25,055 bases of DNA from CAYFJO01 sp964343305 (GCA_964343305.1 CAYFJO010000131.1:1-25055); one strand, 5' to 3'; shown: positions 7,708 through 16,158, numbered from the stretch's first letter. The notes: generated by a model from the letters alone, not told the origin. A program made the numbers and translations.

Positions 7708-9211
7708 TTTTCTCCAGCCGCAACCCTTTGGGGACAAGATGGGGTTCCGACAACTCAAAGATCCATTTCACACACAACGCCAGACAAGCTGCGGGGATGG
7801 CACCTTCCATCATCGTGAAATTGTTCCTCAGCCGTAGTCCCGCCATGATGGGTTCGCCGTAGCCGCCTGCCCCAATCAACCCGCCCAACGCCGCGTAGCC
7901 AACGTTGATCACGGCCGTCGTTTTGATGCCGGCCAAGATCATTCGCGACGCCATCGGCAGTTCGATGAGACGTAGTCGAGCCCACGGTGTTAGGCCCAAC
8001 GCCTCGGCCGACTCCTTTAGCGAATTGGGCACGTCGGTCAAGCCCGTCATCGTATTTCGAATGATCGGCAGCAGACTGTACATGAACAACGCCAGAATTA
8101 CCGGCAACGGGCCGAAGGTCGGCAGGCTCATCCAAGCGAGCAAAACCGCAAAGACAATTAACAGAGCCAAACCGGGAATCGTTTGGATGATCTCTGCCGT
8201 ACCAACGATCAATTGGCCTGCGACAGGTTTTTTGGCAGCGACCACACCCAACGGCACGGCAATAAAGATTGCCGCAAAGAGTGACACAGAGACGAGCAGC
8301 AAATGCTGGGCGGTGCGATGTGCGATGCGTCCAGCAAGGCCCGTTTCGTGGGCTTCGACTTGAAGCCCCAGGTTGTCAATGATGAAATTCTGAGCGACGA
8401 CTTGCTCTGGCCGGCTGTACAACTCCACCTTTTGGTTGAGCACCAGCATCTGGGCGTCATCGATTTTCCCTTCGAGCTTTTTGACTTCCGCAATGAACTT
8501 CGGGGCACGATCAGCGAGATCTTCGCGATAAATGAACAACGCGTGGTACTTGGGAAAGAACTCCAGATCGTCGTGCAGCACACGGAGATTGTATCGTTTG
8601 ACGCTGGCATCCGTTGAGTAAACGTCAGTCGCCTGAGCGTTGTTGCCGACGACCGCATCGTAAGCCAACGCGTGTTCGAGTCCACGAACTTTGGTCTGGG
8701 GCAAGTCATACTTCAGCTTGAGATTCGGCCAGCCATCGGAACGTTCCATGAATTCGATGCTGAATGCGAAGCTCAATTTGGGATGCTCTTTCAAGTCCGA
8801 GATGTTCTCGATCCCTAGAAAATCGGCGGTTTGCTCAGTCATGCCAATGGCATACGTGTTGTTGAATCCAAACGGAGCCAACATCTTGATGCCGTCCTTG
8901 GCCAGGCTCTGCCTTAGCGCTTCGTTGTCCGGAAGATGTTCGCCGGCAAAGATCTCTTCCCGCATCGTGCCAGTGTATTCGACGTAGACGTCGAGTTCGT
9001 CTTCTAGCAGACCTCGATAAGCCTGCGCAGTGCCGAGTTCCTTGACGTGTTTCACGCGAAACCCGCGATGCTCGGCCAGTAGCGACGCCATTTCGCCAAG
9101 GATCGCCGACTCGGTGAACGCCTTTGATCCAATGCGGACCAACGGCCTTTCTTCCGCAGGCTTGCCCGCCGACTCACCTAGCAAAATGACTGCGATCAGG
9201 ATTTGATTCAC
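7700..9211 (-). CDS. Osmoprotectant (glycine betaine/choline-type) ABC transporter, substrate-binding protein fused to permease
   Basis: This is a 503-residue fusion. Residues 1-16 (MNQILIAVILLGESAG) form a short signal/anchor. About 25-290 is an OpuAC/OsmF-type binding protein (VRIGSKAFTESAILGEM, LDVYVEYTGTM, GNNAQATDVYSTD). From about 300 on is an OpuBB/ProW-type permease with several membrane helices (LLLVSVSLFAAIFIAVPLGV, GPLPVILALFMYSLLPII) and the EAA loop that contacts the ATPase (ALGLTPWARLRLIELP, then LGGLIGAGGYGEPI). The GTG at 9211 is chosen because ggggag lies eight to nine bases upstream and it follows the ATPase stop by four bases; an upstream ATG at 9295 lies inside the ATPase gene. 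The binding protein comes first, opposite to the permease-first fusions such as OpuABC and ProWX. Its TAG stop lies in the right flank repeat of the palindromic element. The exact ligand is not known. Confidence 0.88.
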   Translation of the reverse strand: MNQILIAVILLGESAGKPAEERPLVRIGSKAFTESAILGEMASLLAEHRGFRVKHVKELGTAQAYRGLLEDELDVYVEYTGTMREEIFAGEHLPDNEALRQSLAKDGIKMLAPFGFNNTYAIGMTEQTADFLGIENISDLKEHPKLSFAFSIEFMERSDGWPNLKLKYDLPQTKVRGLEHALAYDAVVGNNAQATDVYSTDASVKRYNLRVLHDDLEFFPKYHALFIYREDLADRAPKFIAEVKKLEGKIDDAQMLVLNQKVELYSRPEQVVAQNFIIDNLGLQVEAHETGLAGRIAHRTAQHLLLVSVSLFAAIFIAVPLGVVAAKKPVAGQLIVGTAEIIQTIPGLALLIVFAVLLAWMSLPTFGPLPVILALFMYSLLPIIRNTMTGLTDVPNSLKESAEALGLTPWARLRLIELPMASRMILAGIKTTAVINVGYAALGGLIGAGGYGEPIMAGLRLRNNFTMMEGAIPAACLALCVKWIFELSEPHLVPKGLRLEKTV

Positions 9212-9215
9212 AACA

Positions 9216-9959
9216 CTAACTCCCCAAAGTTTCAAGCGGACTGCGCTGGGCGTTGATGAAGGACGTGACAAACTTGTCTTCAGGCCGCAAGGCAAGATCT
9301 TCGAGCGACCCGCGCTGCAAGATGGCTCCGTCCTTCAGTAGACAAATCACGTCAGCCAGAAAGCCCGCTTCGCCAATGTCGTGCGTGACCATGACGACGG
9401 TTTTGTGAAGCGTCTTGAAAATCTCGCGCAGTTCACCTTGCAACTCGGATCGAATCAACGGATCGAGTGCCCCCATGGGTTCGTCGAGCAAAACGACATC
9501 GGGATCGAGAAACAAAGCCCGCATCAGCGCGACGCGCTGGCGCTGGCCGCCAGAGATCTGCGTGGGAAACCGATCGACCGACTCCGTTGGCAGATGTGTC
9601 AACTCCATGAGTTCGAGCAGGCGATCGTCGATCCAACTGGGATCATGGTTCAGGTGCCGCGCAAGCAGCGTCACATTGTCACGGATCGACAGGTGTGGAA
9701 AGAGTCCACCATCCTGGATCATGTAGCCCATTTTGTGCCGATGCTCGCGAAGATTCTCCGGTGTCAGCTCGGCCCCATCGAAATCTACGCTGCCCGTGTC
9801 GGACTGGATTAACCCAACGATCACCCGCAACAACGTTGATTTGCCACAACCGCTGGGCCCCAGCAATGCAGTTGTCTTACCGGGTTCAAACGTCAGATCC
9901 GTCGGCTGAAGCGCCTGCAGGTCACCGAATCGTTTGCTGACGTTTTTCAGTTCTAACAT
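9216..9959 (-). CDS. ABC transporter ATP-binding protein, OpuCA/ProV-type
   Basis: From the ATG at 9959 (MLELKNVSKRF) the protein has 247 residues, a normal length for an ABC ATPase without the C-terminal CBS domains found in many OpuCA/ProV proteins. Walker A GPSGCGKST, Q-loop MIQDGG, signature SGGQRQRV, Walker B VVLLDEPMGALD and the switch His in VTHD are all intact. The frame extends 49 codons upstream to 10106, but that segment is Arg/Ser-rich and the family start is at MLEL. No strong Shine-Dalgarno precedes the ATG. It drives the binding-protein/permease fusion encoded four bases downstream; the two genes form a complete importer. The lack of CBS domains suggests that osmotic gating, if any, uses another route. 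Confidence 0.92.
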   Translation of the reverse strand: MLELKNVSKRFGDLQALQPTDLTFEPGKTTALLGPSGCGKSTLLRVIVGLIQSDTGSVDFDGAELTPENLREHRHKMGYMIQDGGLFPHLSIRDNVTLLARHLNHDPSWIDDRLLELMELTHLPTESVDRFPTQISGGQRQRVALMRALFLDPDVVLLDEPMGALDPLIRSELQGELREIFKTLHKTVVMVTHDIGEAGFLADVICLLKDGAILQRGSLEDLALRPEDKFVTSFINAQRSPLETLGS

Positions 9960-10075
9960 GCGAAGCCAGTGCCCCACGGATTTGGGAAAGGACGTCATCA
10001 AGGTATCGCGAAACGACGGATACGTCCACCGTTCGCACGTTCTCAATCTCTTCCGAAAAGTAAGACGTCGACTGT

Positions 10076-10606
10076 TTACGGGAAGTAACTTTCGAATGCG
10101 GACCAATAAAAATTAAACAGATGCCACGCGCCGAGTGGCGTCCAGCACAGTCCCAAATAGAATCCAAAGCGTTCCGTCCACGCGGTCGAACGTCGATAGA
10201 TACGCACTCCATTGCTGCTGATCAAAATCGCTAGACAAAACCAGAAACTCGTCAGGGGCATGACGTAGTATATGCATGCCAACGCCATTTGCCCGTTACT
10301 TGAGTTGCCGTCGTAGCGATTCGCAATGATTGGTGGCAACATTAACAACGCACCAATGGCCAGCGTCAACCACAAGGCCGCTCCCAGCCCGAATCGCTTG
10401 TCTCGCCAACCGCGAGCCACCGGGTAAATGATGCCCGGCAGCGACAATCCAATGAGAAACGCCGTCATCCAGTCACGAATCGTACCCGCTTCGCCATCGT
10501 TGACGTCGCCGGCATTGGGACTGAACCACGTTAAACCGACCGCCACTCCTGCCGTCAAGACCAGTAGTCGAGCAATGGTCAAGCGATCTCTGCGACCAGC
10601 GGGCAT
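10076..10606 (-). CDS. Small multi-pass membrane protein of unknown function
   Basis: This 176-residue protein has about four predicted membrane helices: LLVLTAGVAVGLTWF, MTAFLIGLSLPGIIYPVA, ALWLTLAIGALLMLPPI and YYVMPLTSFWFCLAILIS, with a short C-terminal aromatic segment (FYLGLCWTPLGAWHLFNFYW). I do not recognise a family. It starts 15 bases after the selD stop on the same strand, so it is probably co-transcribed with selD; a selenium-related role is only guilt by position. After it, 116 bases without a gene separate it from the ABC ATPase. Confidence 0.65.
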   Translation of the reverse strand: MPAGRRDRLTIARLLVLTAGVAVGLTWFSPNAGDVNDGEAGTIRDWMTAFLIGLSLPGIIYPVARGWRDKRFGLGAALWLTLAIGALLMLPPIIANRYDGNSSNGQMALACIYYVMPLTSFWFCLAILISSNGVRIYRRSTAWTERFGFYLGLCWTPLGAWHLFNFYWSAFESYFP

Positions 10607-10621
10607 CTTGTCGCCCTGGAG

Positions 10622-11674
10622 TTATTTGAACACGAGTGATACGTTTTGTTTTTCGTGAACGGAGCCAACGATGCAGGCCGCCACGGCACCGGCATCGCGC
10701 GCGCGGTTCACCAATTCCTTGGCGCGATCTTCCGACACGCTGATCAATAACCCGCCGGAAGTTTGTGCGTCGAACGCAAATTCCATTCGCAACGCATCCG
10801 GTGATCCTTCCGTCCGCATCGCGGACTGTAGGAAACTTCGATTTGTGGCGCTGGCTCGCGTTTTGTTGCCACGTTCGGCCAGTTCCGCCGCACCGCTGAG
10901 AAGCGGAAACTGATCCACTTGCAACTGAATTGTGACGCCGCTGGCTTGGGCCATTTCGTTGGCATGTCCAGCGAGCCCAAAACCGGTAATGTCTGTTGCT
11001 GCCTGGGCATTCGTCGCATGCGCCGCTTCACTTCCGGCGGCGTTTAGGGCCCTCATACTGTCGACCGCCGTATTCATGACGTCTTCTGGACACCGTCCTG
11101 CCTTGAATGCAGTCGTGACAAACCCGGTTCCAAGTGCTTTGGTCAAAACTAGCACATCGCCCGGTTGGGCCTTGCTATTCGTGATGAGATTGTCCGGCTC
11201 GACGACGCCGGTGGCGGACAGTCCGTATTTGATTTCCACATCACGAACCGAGTGACCTCCGGCGATGACCGCCCCGGCCAGCTTCACTCGCTCGGCGCCA
11301 CCGGCGAGGATTTCACCGAGGATGCTCAACTCAAGCTTATCGTCGGGAAAGCCAACGATATTCAACGCCGTTGTCGGTCGAGCGCCCATCGTAAAGATAT
11401 CGCTCAGCGAATTGGCCGCCGCAATCTGCCCGAACGTAAACGGATCATCGACCAACGGCGGAAAGAAATCCAACGACTGGACAATCAGAAGATCATCGCG
11501 CAATCGATAAACACCGGCATCGCTAAAATCTTCGGCTCCGACGACCAGATTCGGATCGTCAAATTTGGGCAACCCTTGCACAACCTGTGCAACGCCTTCT
11601 TGAGGCAACTTGCCCGCTCATCCTGCACAACTGGCGTAGTCGACGAGTCGTTTCTTTCGTCCCCAAAGTGACAT
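10622..11674 (-). CDS. selD: Selenide, water dikinase (SelD), selenoprotein with in-frame TGA read as selenocysteine
   Basis: SelD makes selenophosphate from selenide and ATP, the selenium donor for selenocysteine and selenouridine. The body carries GVYRLRDDLLIVQSLDFFPPLVDDP, AAANSLSDIFTMG, the AGGHS motif, LVLTKALGTG and a C-terminal SGGLLISV. A start at 11608 (TTG) would omit the catalytic N-terminus. From the ATG at 11674, preceded by ggag at six-base spacing, the frame reads MSLWGRKKRLVDYASCAG, then TGA at codon 19 (11618-11620), then AGKLPQEG. The TGA sits where SelD has its catalytic Cys/Sec, and Lys22 matches the essential Lys three residues later (C/U-x-x-K). With Sec, the length is 350 residues, normal for the family. 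A SECIS-like hairpin follows the TGA. The ATG lies 13 bases after the beta-helix gene's stop. The Sec reading is inference from the sequence, but a strong one. Confidence 0.92.
11567..11620 (-). promoter_or_regulatory. Bacterial SECIS-like element in selD, including the Sec TGA codon
   Basis: On the minus strand, 31 nt after the TGA (11618-11620), there is a perfect 6-bp stem ttgcac (11592-11587) / gtgcaa (11581-11576) closing a 5-nt loop AGGTT, with G as the second loop base. This fits the known bacterial SECIS pattern: a small apical loop with an early G, about 16-37 nt from the UGA. An outer pair gggcaa (11615-11610) / ttgccc (11572-11567) closes the whole structure, and a small gcct/aggc hairpin can form between. 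SelB would bind this loop. Confidence 0.75.
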
Positions 11675-11687
11675 AAAACTCTCCGGG

Positions 11688-12896
11688 TCATTCTGCGTGG
11701 TGCTGATTATTCGCGATGATCGAATCGACGACCTTCCCGTGGTCGCTTACGCAGTCTTCGATGAGATTGCTTGTAAATACAACGTGGCCGGTTGGTTTAC
11801 CCTCAAGTGTGACGGCTTTCGTAGTCGTACCAGAAAAGACGTTGCCGCTGATTCCAATCTGCGACGTTCCTTCGAGTACCAAACCCGCGACCGCGCGATC
11901 ATTAGGCCGCCGCTTGTCTTCGCCTTCACCGATATAACTACTGGAAAAGCTGTTGCCAGTCACCGTGATGCGTCCACTGTTGGATCCGATTCGCAACGCG
12001 TCGGTTTTCATAATTGTAAAGGTGTTGGCCGACACGGCACATCCGTGGGCGTCTTTCAAATTCACGCCACCACCATTGTGCGCGATGACGTTGGCGCTGA
12101 TCGTTATGCCGTAGCAATCTCGGTCGAGGATCACCGCCGTGCCGTTGCATTCTTCGATCATGTTGCCAGACAAGACGCTGCCATAGGTGTTCTCGATGAG
12201 CACTCCGTGGCCAAGATGGTCGTCCAGACAGTTGCCTGTCATGCAAAGGTTAAACGCATCAGTACAGTGCAATGCATCCTGGTTTTCTTCAAACTGGTTC
12301 GACGAAACAACGATGTCGTGACAGCCGGGCAGGTTCAACCCCGTGCCTTTGTTGTACGTGATCAGCGAATCGCACACTCGCGGGTCTTCGTAACAATGGT
12401 CAAGCAAAATGCCGTCGCCGCCGTGGTAGCTGACCGTGACACCGTCGATGAAGATTTCGTTGATGTAGTGAGCTTCGATCCCGTGGCCGCTGTTTTCGTT
12501 GCCAGTGATTCGAAAATTGGCCAAGCGAATCCGCCACAGGCGGTTCTTCTTCGTGTCTTTCTCAATTTCGACGTGCTTTATCAACAATGCTGGCTTACCT
12601 TCTTCGTTCACATTCTTGATGTGTGTCGACGTGCCATGTCCTTCAATACAAACGTCCTCGGTCGAAAGAACTAGCGGTTCGCTGATTTCAAATTCGCCCG
12701 CGGGAAGCTGAACCAGCCCGCCTTCAGGCGGAAGCGCATCGAGTGCGGCTTGCAGCGTTGGATAATTTGAGGCGTCGATCGCGGGCCGCGCACCGGGAAG
12801 TCCCGTCGGCTTGGTGGAATCGTCACCTGTGAGAAACTGGCTGGCCGCAAACAGGCCAACTGCGACAATAGCGAGCAGCAACATTTTGTTGTTCAT
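11688..12896 (-). CDS. Secreted right-handed parallel beta-helix protein
   Basis: The ATG at 12896 follows aaggacacgatc, a good Shine-Dalgarno; the frame is open 13 codons further up without one. The 402-residue protein begins with a signal/anchor segment (MNNKMLLLAIVAVGLFAASQFL), then a pectate-lyase-like opening (NYPTLQAALDALPPEGGLVQLPAGEFEIS). A long series of beta-helix rungs follows, each with an x(S/T)xN turn: VSSNQFEE, MTGNCLDD, LSGNMIEE, ISANVIAH, VSANTFTI, VTGNSFSS, ISGNVFSG, FTSNLIED. This is the NosD/pectin-lyase-like fold. Such proteins bind or cleave polysaccharide, but no catalytic set can be assigned. It sits between an oxidoreductase and selD in a same-strand cluster. Confidence 0.85.
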   Translation of the reverse strand: MNNKMLLLAIVAVGLFAASQFLTGDDSTKPTGLPGARPAIDASNYPTLQAALDALPPEGGLVQLPAGEFEISEPLVLSTEDVCIEGHGTSTHIKNVNEEGKPALLIKHVEIEKDTKKNRLWRIRLANFRITGNENSGHGIEAHYINEIFIDGVTVSYHGGDGILLDHCYEDPRVCDSLITYNKGTGLNLPGCHDIVVSSNQFEENQDALHCTDAFNLCMTGNCLDDHLGHGVLIENTYGSVLSGNMIEECNGTAVILDRDCYGITISANVIAHNGGGVNLKDAHGCAVSANTFTIMKTDALRIGSNSGRITVTGNSFSSSYIGEGEDKRRPNDRAVAGLVLEGTSQIGISGNVFSGTTTKAVTLEGKPTGHVVFTSNLIEDCVSDHGKVVDSIIANNQHHAE

Positions 12897-12910
12897 GATC
12901 GTGTCCTTGT

Positions 12911-12987
12911 GTAGGCCGGAACAAGTCCGCGCCATTCCGGCATTTGCATCGGGATAGCCGGAACTGCGCGGACTTGTTCCAGCCTAC
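12911..12987. repeat. Imperfect 22-bp inverted repeat with nested 7-bp palindrome
   Basis: Arms 12911-12932 (gtaggccggaacaagtccgc...) and 12966-12987 pair with one mismatch. Inside them, ttccggc (12935-12941) pairs with gccggaa (12957-12963). The whole forms one long cruciform-capable hairpin between the oxidoreductase stop and the beta-helix start. It resembles REP-like dispersed intergenic repeats that I recall from planctomycetes. It could separate or attenuate transcription between the two genes. Confidence 0.6.
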
Positions 12988-12997
12988 TTGATTCCAC

Positions 12998-14101
12998 TTA
13001 CAATTTAACATCTTGTCCGCCATCGCGCGCCGATTGCAGACACGCTTCCATCACCTGCTGAGTTTTCAAAGCGATGTCTCCCCAGAACGGATCGGGGTGG
13101 CCAGAAAGTGCCAACTCAGAAAATGTGCGGAACAAATTCGTTTCTTGGGCATTGGGATGTCCGCTGCTGTATTCATTGGCTTCAATTTGCTGGACGTGCC
13201 GTTCCATATTGAAATCGCAACCTGCCAGATCGAACACAGCATTGTTAACATCGAACGTGACCGAACTGCCAAAGTAAGGCAACACGAAATCGTTTAACTG
13301 CAAATTCCCCTTCGTGCCGCTCACGTTTACCCATTGCTGGTGTTCAGTGATGAACGAGCAATAAAAGCTCGCCGAGACATCTCCGTCGAAGAACATTTCG
13401 CCAGAAAACTCCACAGGCACTGGCGAATCGCTTTCGGCGCCGCCGAGTTGTTTCAGAATTCGGCCCGAAACCCACTTGGGCATTGACCAATTCATCGCCC
13501 ACAGCGCGAATCGAATGTTGTACCAACCAAGATCGCCCAAACAACCGTGCGGCTCCAGCCCGCTGGTTGTGCGAATGTTTCCCCGCAGCCACTGGTCATC
13601 CGCACAAAAACTGAACTGCGACGCAATGCGGCGAAACGTGCCGATGCTCTCGCCGTTGTCGAACACTTCGCGAATCTTGTCCAACCGTTTGCTGTGGCTG
13701 AACATCACGCCGTCCATAAACTGCACGTTGTTCCGGCGGCATGCGTCCAGCATTTCGACCAGCGACGCTTCGTCCACCCCACAAGGTTTTTCGCACATCA
13801 CATGCTTGCCAGCCTCGGCTGCGCGCAACACCCATTCTTTGCGAATGCCGGTGGGCAGCGGAATGTAAACCGCGTCGATGTCGTCACTGGCCAGCAACTC
13901 TTCATAACTGCCCAAGGCACGAGGAACGGGCGCAAAAGGCACTTGCCCTTGGCAAGCGTCGATAAACTGCTGGCTACGACTCACATCGCGGCTGGCCACG
14001 GCCGACAAAGTTGCGTTCGCTGCGTTCCAAATCGACTTCCAGTTCTTCTGTGCGATCGTGGCAGTCCCAACAATCCCCCACCGGCATTGCGCGTCAGTCA
14101 T
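12998..14101 (-). CDS. Gfo/Idh/MocA family NAD(P)-dependent oxidoreductase
   Basis: This 367-residue protein has the family's dinucleotide-binding start, CRWGIVGTATIAQKN (residues 6-20), then DIDAVYIPLPTG and the catalytic-region motif HVMCEKPCG with EKP at 104-106. The C-terminal part is the alpha/beta substrate-binding domain. Family members oxidise or reduce sugars, sugar acids, inositols and related compounds; planctomycetes carry many copies. The substrate cannot be told. The ATG at 14101 gives the canonical N-terminus. It is the first gene of a minus-strand cluster, but the long hairpin downstream may uncouple it from the beta-helix gene. Confidence 0.9.
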   Translation of the reverse strand: MTDAQCRWGIVGTATIAQKNWKSIWNAANATLSAVASRDVSRSQQFIDACQGQVPFAPVPRALGSYEELLASDDIDAVYIPLPTGIRKEWVLRAAEAGKHVMCEKPCGVDEASLVEMLDACRRNNVQFMDGVMFSHSKRLDKIREVFDNGESIGTFRRIASQFSFCADDQWLRGNIRTTSGLEPHGCLGDLGWYNIRFALWAMNWSMPKWVSGRILKQLGGAESDSPVPVEFSGEMFFDGDVSASFYCSFITEHQQWVNVSGTKGNLQLNDFVLPYFGSSVTFDVNNAVFDLAGCDFNMERHVQQIEANEYSSGHPNAQETNLFRTFSELALSGHPDPFWGDIALKTQQVMEACLQSARDGGQDVKL

Positions 14102-14537
14102 TCCAATTCATTCCAAACTTTATCGTGGTGTCATACATTGATCAATCACGTCGAGAAGCTGGAATTATAGCTCGTGCCAAAGCAATTTCGTAGGGCAAGG
14201 CCGATTGTGTAGCGTCCAAATCGTGTGTTGCTACCGACCAGACTCAAGATTGGGACACTACCGCTGATTGACGATTCTGCCGATTTGCTTACACGTAAAT
14301 CGCTACAAGAAACACAAAAAGGCGCGAAAAGGTTTCTGTGTGTTTTTGTACTTTGTCCCGCAGCTTGAGCAGCGCTCCCGGACGCTGGTCGAGCAGGCAA
14401 CGTTTGGTCCGGCGACGTGACGACGCCATGGGGGAATTCGATTCCTTCAGTCAGCGACCGACTGGTTGAGCGGGCACGGTTGGTTAATAATATCAACTCG
14501 CAATTCTCTAACCCGATCGAACACAGGATACGAAGCT
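14102..14537. other. Divergent intergenic region with an imperfect hairpin
   Basis: These 436 bases lie between two genes transcribed away from each other, so promoters for both must lie here; I see no convincing -35/-10 pair. An imperfect inverted repeat (tacaagaaacaca at 14304-14316 against tgtgtttttgta at 14339-14350, one bulged base) and a smaller one (cgattt/aaatcg) just before it are visible. The open frames across the region are low-complexity Ser/Arg-rich and do not look coding. Confidence 0.5.
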
Positions 14538-15257
14538 ATGTCACGCACCCAATCGATGTTGTTCCTGCCGGCCTTGTTACTCACTCTTGCGTCCACCGGA
14601 TTCGGCGACGATAAGAAGTCGCACGATGCGATTACACCTGTCCCGCGACAAGGCGGCTGGATGAAGCGGCACGAAAGTTTCAATAAACGCGTGGCCGAAG
14701 GGAACGTCGATCTGGTCTTCATCGGCGATTCGATTACACAAGGCTGGGAAGGTCGTGGGAAGAAGGTGTGGGAGAAATTCTACGGCAAGCGAAACTCCGT
14801 CAATCTTGGCATCGGCGGCGATCGGACTCAGCACGTTATCTGGCGGTTGGACAACGGAAACGTCAAAGACATCTCGCCGAAAGCCGCGGTGGTGATGATC
14901 GGCACGAACAACTCCGGCAGCAACACGCCAGAACAGATCGCCGAAGGTGTAACGGCGATCATCAAGCAGTTGCGAACAAAATTGCCTGAGACAAAGGTCC
15001 TGCTGTTGGCGGTCTTTCCACGCGGTGCCAGCGACGATGACAAACGCCGACAGGTTAACCTAAAGGCCAACGCAATCTTCGCCAAACTGGACGATGGCGA
15101 GCATGTGCACTATCTGGACATCGGTCCAAAGTTTCTCAATGACGAAGGTGTGCTAACACGCGAGATCATGCCAGATCTGTTGCACTTGAGCGAAGCAGGC
15201 TACACAATCTGGGCCGAATCGATCGAAGCAAGCTTGGTGAAACTGCTAGGTGAGTAG
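14538..15257 (+). CDS. Secreted SGNH/GDSL-family esterase or acetylhydrolase
   Basis: From the ATG at 14538, preceded by aggat, the product has 239 residues with a signal peptide (MSRTQSMLFLPALLLTLASTGFG). SGNH hydrolase blocks are all present: block I IGDSITQGW with Ser65, block II GIGGDRTQ (Gly), block III IGTNN with Asn124, and block V DLLHLSEAGY with Asp213 and His216. The layout matches the platelet-activating-factor acetylhydrolase beta/gamma-like group, which in bacteria often deacetylates carbohydrates. A frame opening 24 codons upstream would bury the signal peptide, so it was not used. The next gene starts seven bases after the stop. Confidence 0.88.
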   Translation: MSRTQSMLFLPALLLTLASTGFGDDKKSHDAITPVPRQGGWMKRHESFNKRVAEGNVDLVFIGDSITQGWEGRGKKVWEKFYGKRNSVNLGIGGDRTQHVIWRLDNGNVKDISPKAAVVMIGTNNSGSNTPEQIAEGVTAIIKQLRTKLPETKVLLLAVFPRGASDDDKRRQVNLKANAIFAKLDDGEHVHYLDIGPKFLNDEGVLTREIMPDLLHLSEAGYTIWAESIEASLVKLLGE

Positions 15258-15264
15258 TGCTCTG

Positions 15265-16158
15265 ATGAACAAGAAAGCGTTGGGTCGCACGGGTCTCGAA
15301 GTAACTCAACTCGGCTACGGCAACATGGGCCTGCGCGGTCCCAACACTTGGGGCGTGCGCGCGGTCGACGAGGAAGCGGCAGACGAGTTTCTGAACCGAG
15401 TGCTCGACGTGGGAATCAACTTCATCGACACGTCGCCCGACTATGGCATCAGTGAGCAACGGATCGGCGATTACATTAGCTCGCGGCGGAATGAGTTTTA
15501 TCTCGCAACGAAATGTGGTTGTGCTTATACGCAGCACGAGAACCACATCGAGATCGATCACATTTGGAAAAAGGACGTCGTCCAGCAAAACATCGACACC
15601 AGTTTGCGACGTATGAAAACCGATTACGTCGATCTGCTGCAATTCCACGGTGGCGATGCCGAGACGCTCCAGCGTGAAGGCTTGATCGACTTGCTTTTGA
15701 GTCTTCGCCACCAAGGAATTGTCAAACATATTGGCGTTTCTAGTTCGTTGCCACACTTGCCCGGAATGATTGATCTCGGCGTATTCGAAACGTTTCAGAT
15801 TCCCTACTCGTGCCTCGCGCCGCAACACCAAGATTGCATCATGCGAGCGGCCGAGACGGGCGCGGGCATTATCATTCGCGGCGGTATTGCGCACGGTGGC
15901 CCGGATGCCGAGATTCAACGTCCCGCGCTGAACGATGTTTGGGCTCAGGCAAAGCTCGACGAAATTCTGCCCAGTGAGATGAGCCGCGCCGAGTTGATTC
16001 TGCGCTACACGCTCAGCCATCCTCATTGCCACACCACAATCGTTGGCACCTGCAACGCGGACCATTTGGCGGAGAATCTCGCAGCCCTTGAAAGGGGGTC
16101 GTTGGTGGCAGAATTGCTGGACGAAATCTCGGCGGGTGTTCAAGCTGTGTTGGACTGA
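15265..16158 (+). CDS. Aldo/keto reductase
   Basis: From the ATG at 15265 the protein has 297 residues beginning MNKKALGRTGLEVTQLGYG, the normal family start. An in-frame GTG at 15250, overlapping the previous gene by eight bases, is an alternative with no better ribosome site. The catalytic tetrad is complete: Asp55 and Tyr60 (FIDTSPDYG), Lys83 (LATKCG) and His128 (LLQFHGG). The barrel end has IIRGGIAHGG and TIVGTCNADHLAEN, the latter being the usual NADP-binding region near the C-terminus. It reduces or oxidises a carbonyl of a sugar or related molecule using NAD(P)H. It lies seven bases behind the SGNH hydrolase, probably in one transcript. Confidence 0.9.
   Translation: MNKKALGRTGLEVTQLGYGNMGLRGPNTWGVRAVDEEAADEFLNRVLDVGINFIDTSPDYGISEQRIGDYISSRRNEFYLATKCGCAYTQHENHIEIDHIWKKDVVQQNIDTSLRRMKTDYVDLLQFHGGDAETLQREGLIDLLLSLRHQGIVKHIGVSSSLPHLPGMIDLGVFETFQIPYSCLAPQHQDCIMRAAETGAGIIIRGGIAHGGPDAEIQRPALNDVWAQAKLDEILPSEMSRAELILRYTLSHPHCHTTIVGTCNADHLAENLAALERGSLVAELLDEISAGVQAVLD

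Noticed and set aside
11697..12674. A plus-strand open frame of 325 codons opposite the beta-helix gene.
   Set aside because: It is antisense to a protein with clear repeat structure and signal peptide, and has no domain of its own.
14304..14350. Imperfect hairpin in the divergent region, considered as a terminator or small RNA.
   Set aside because: It lies between two diverging genes, where no terminator is needed, and there is no supporting promoter or conserved RNA structure that I can identify.
15166..16143. A minus-strand open frame of 325 codons opposite the first aldo/keto reductase.
   Set aside because: The sense frame has a complete catalytic tetrad; the antisense product has no family features.
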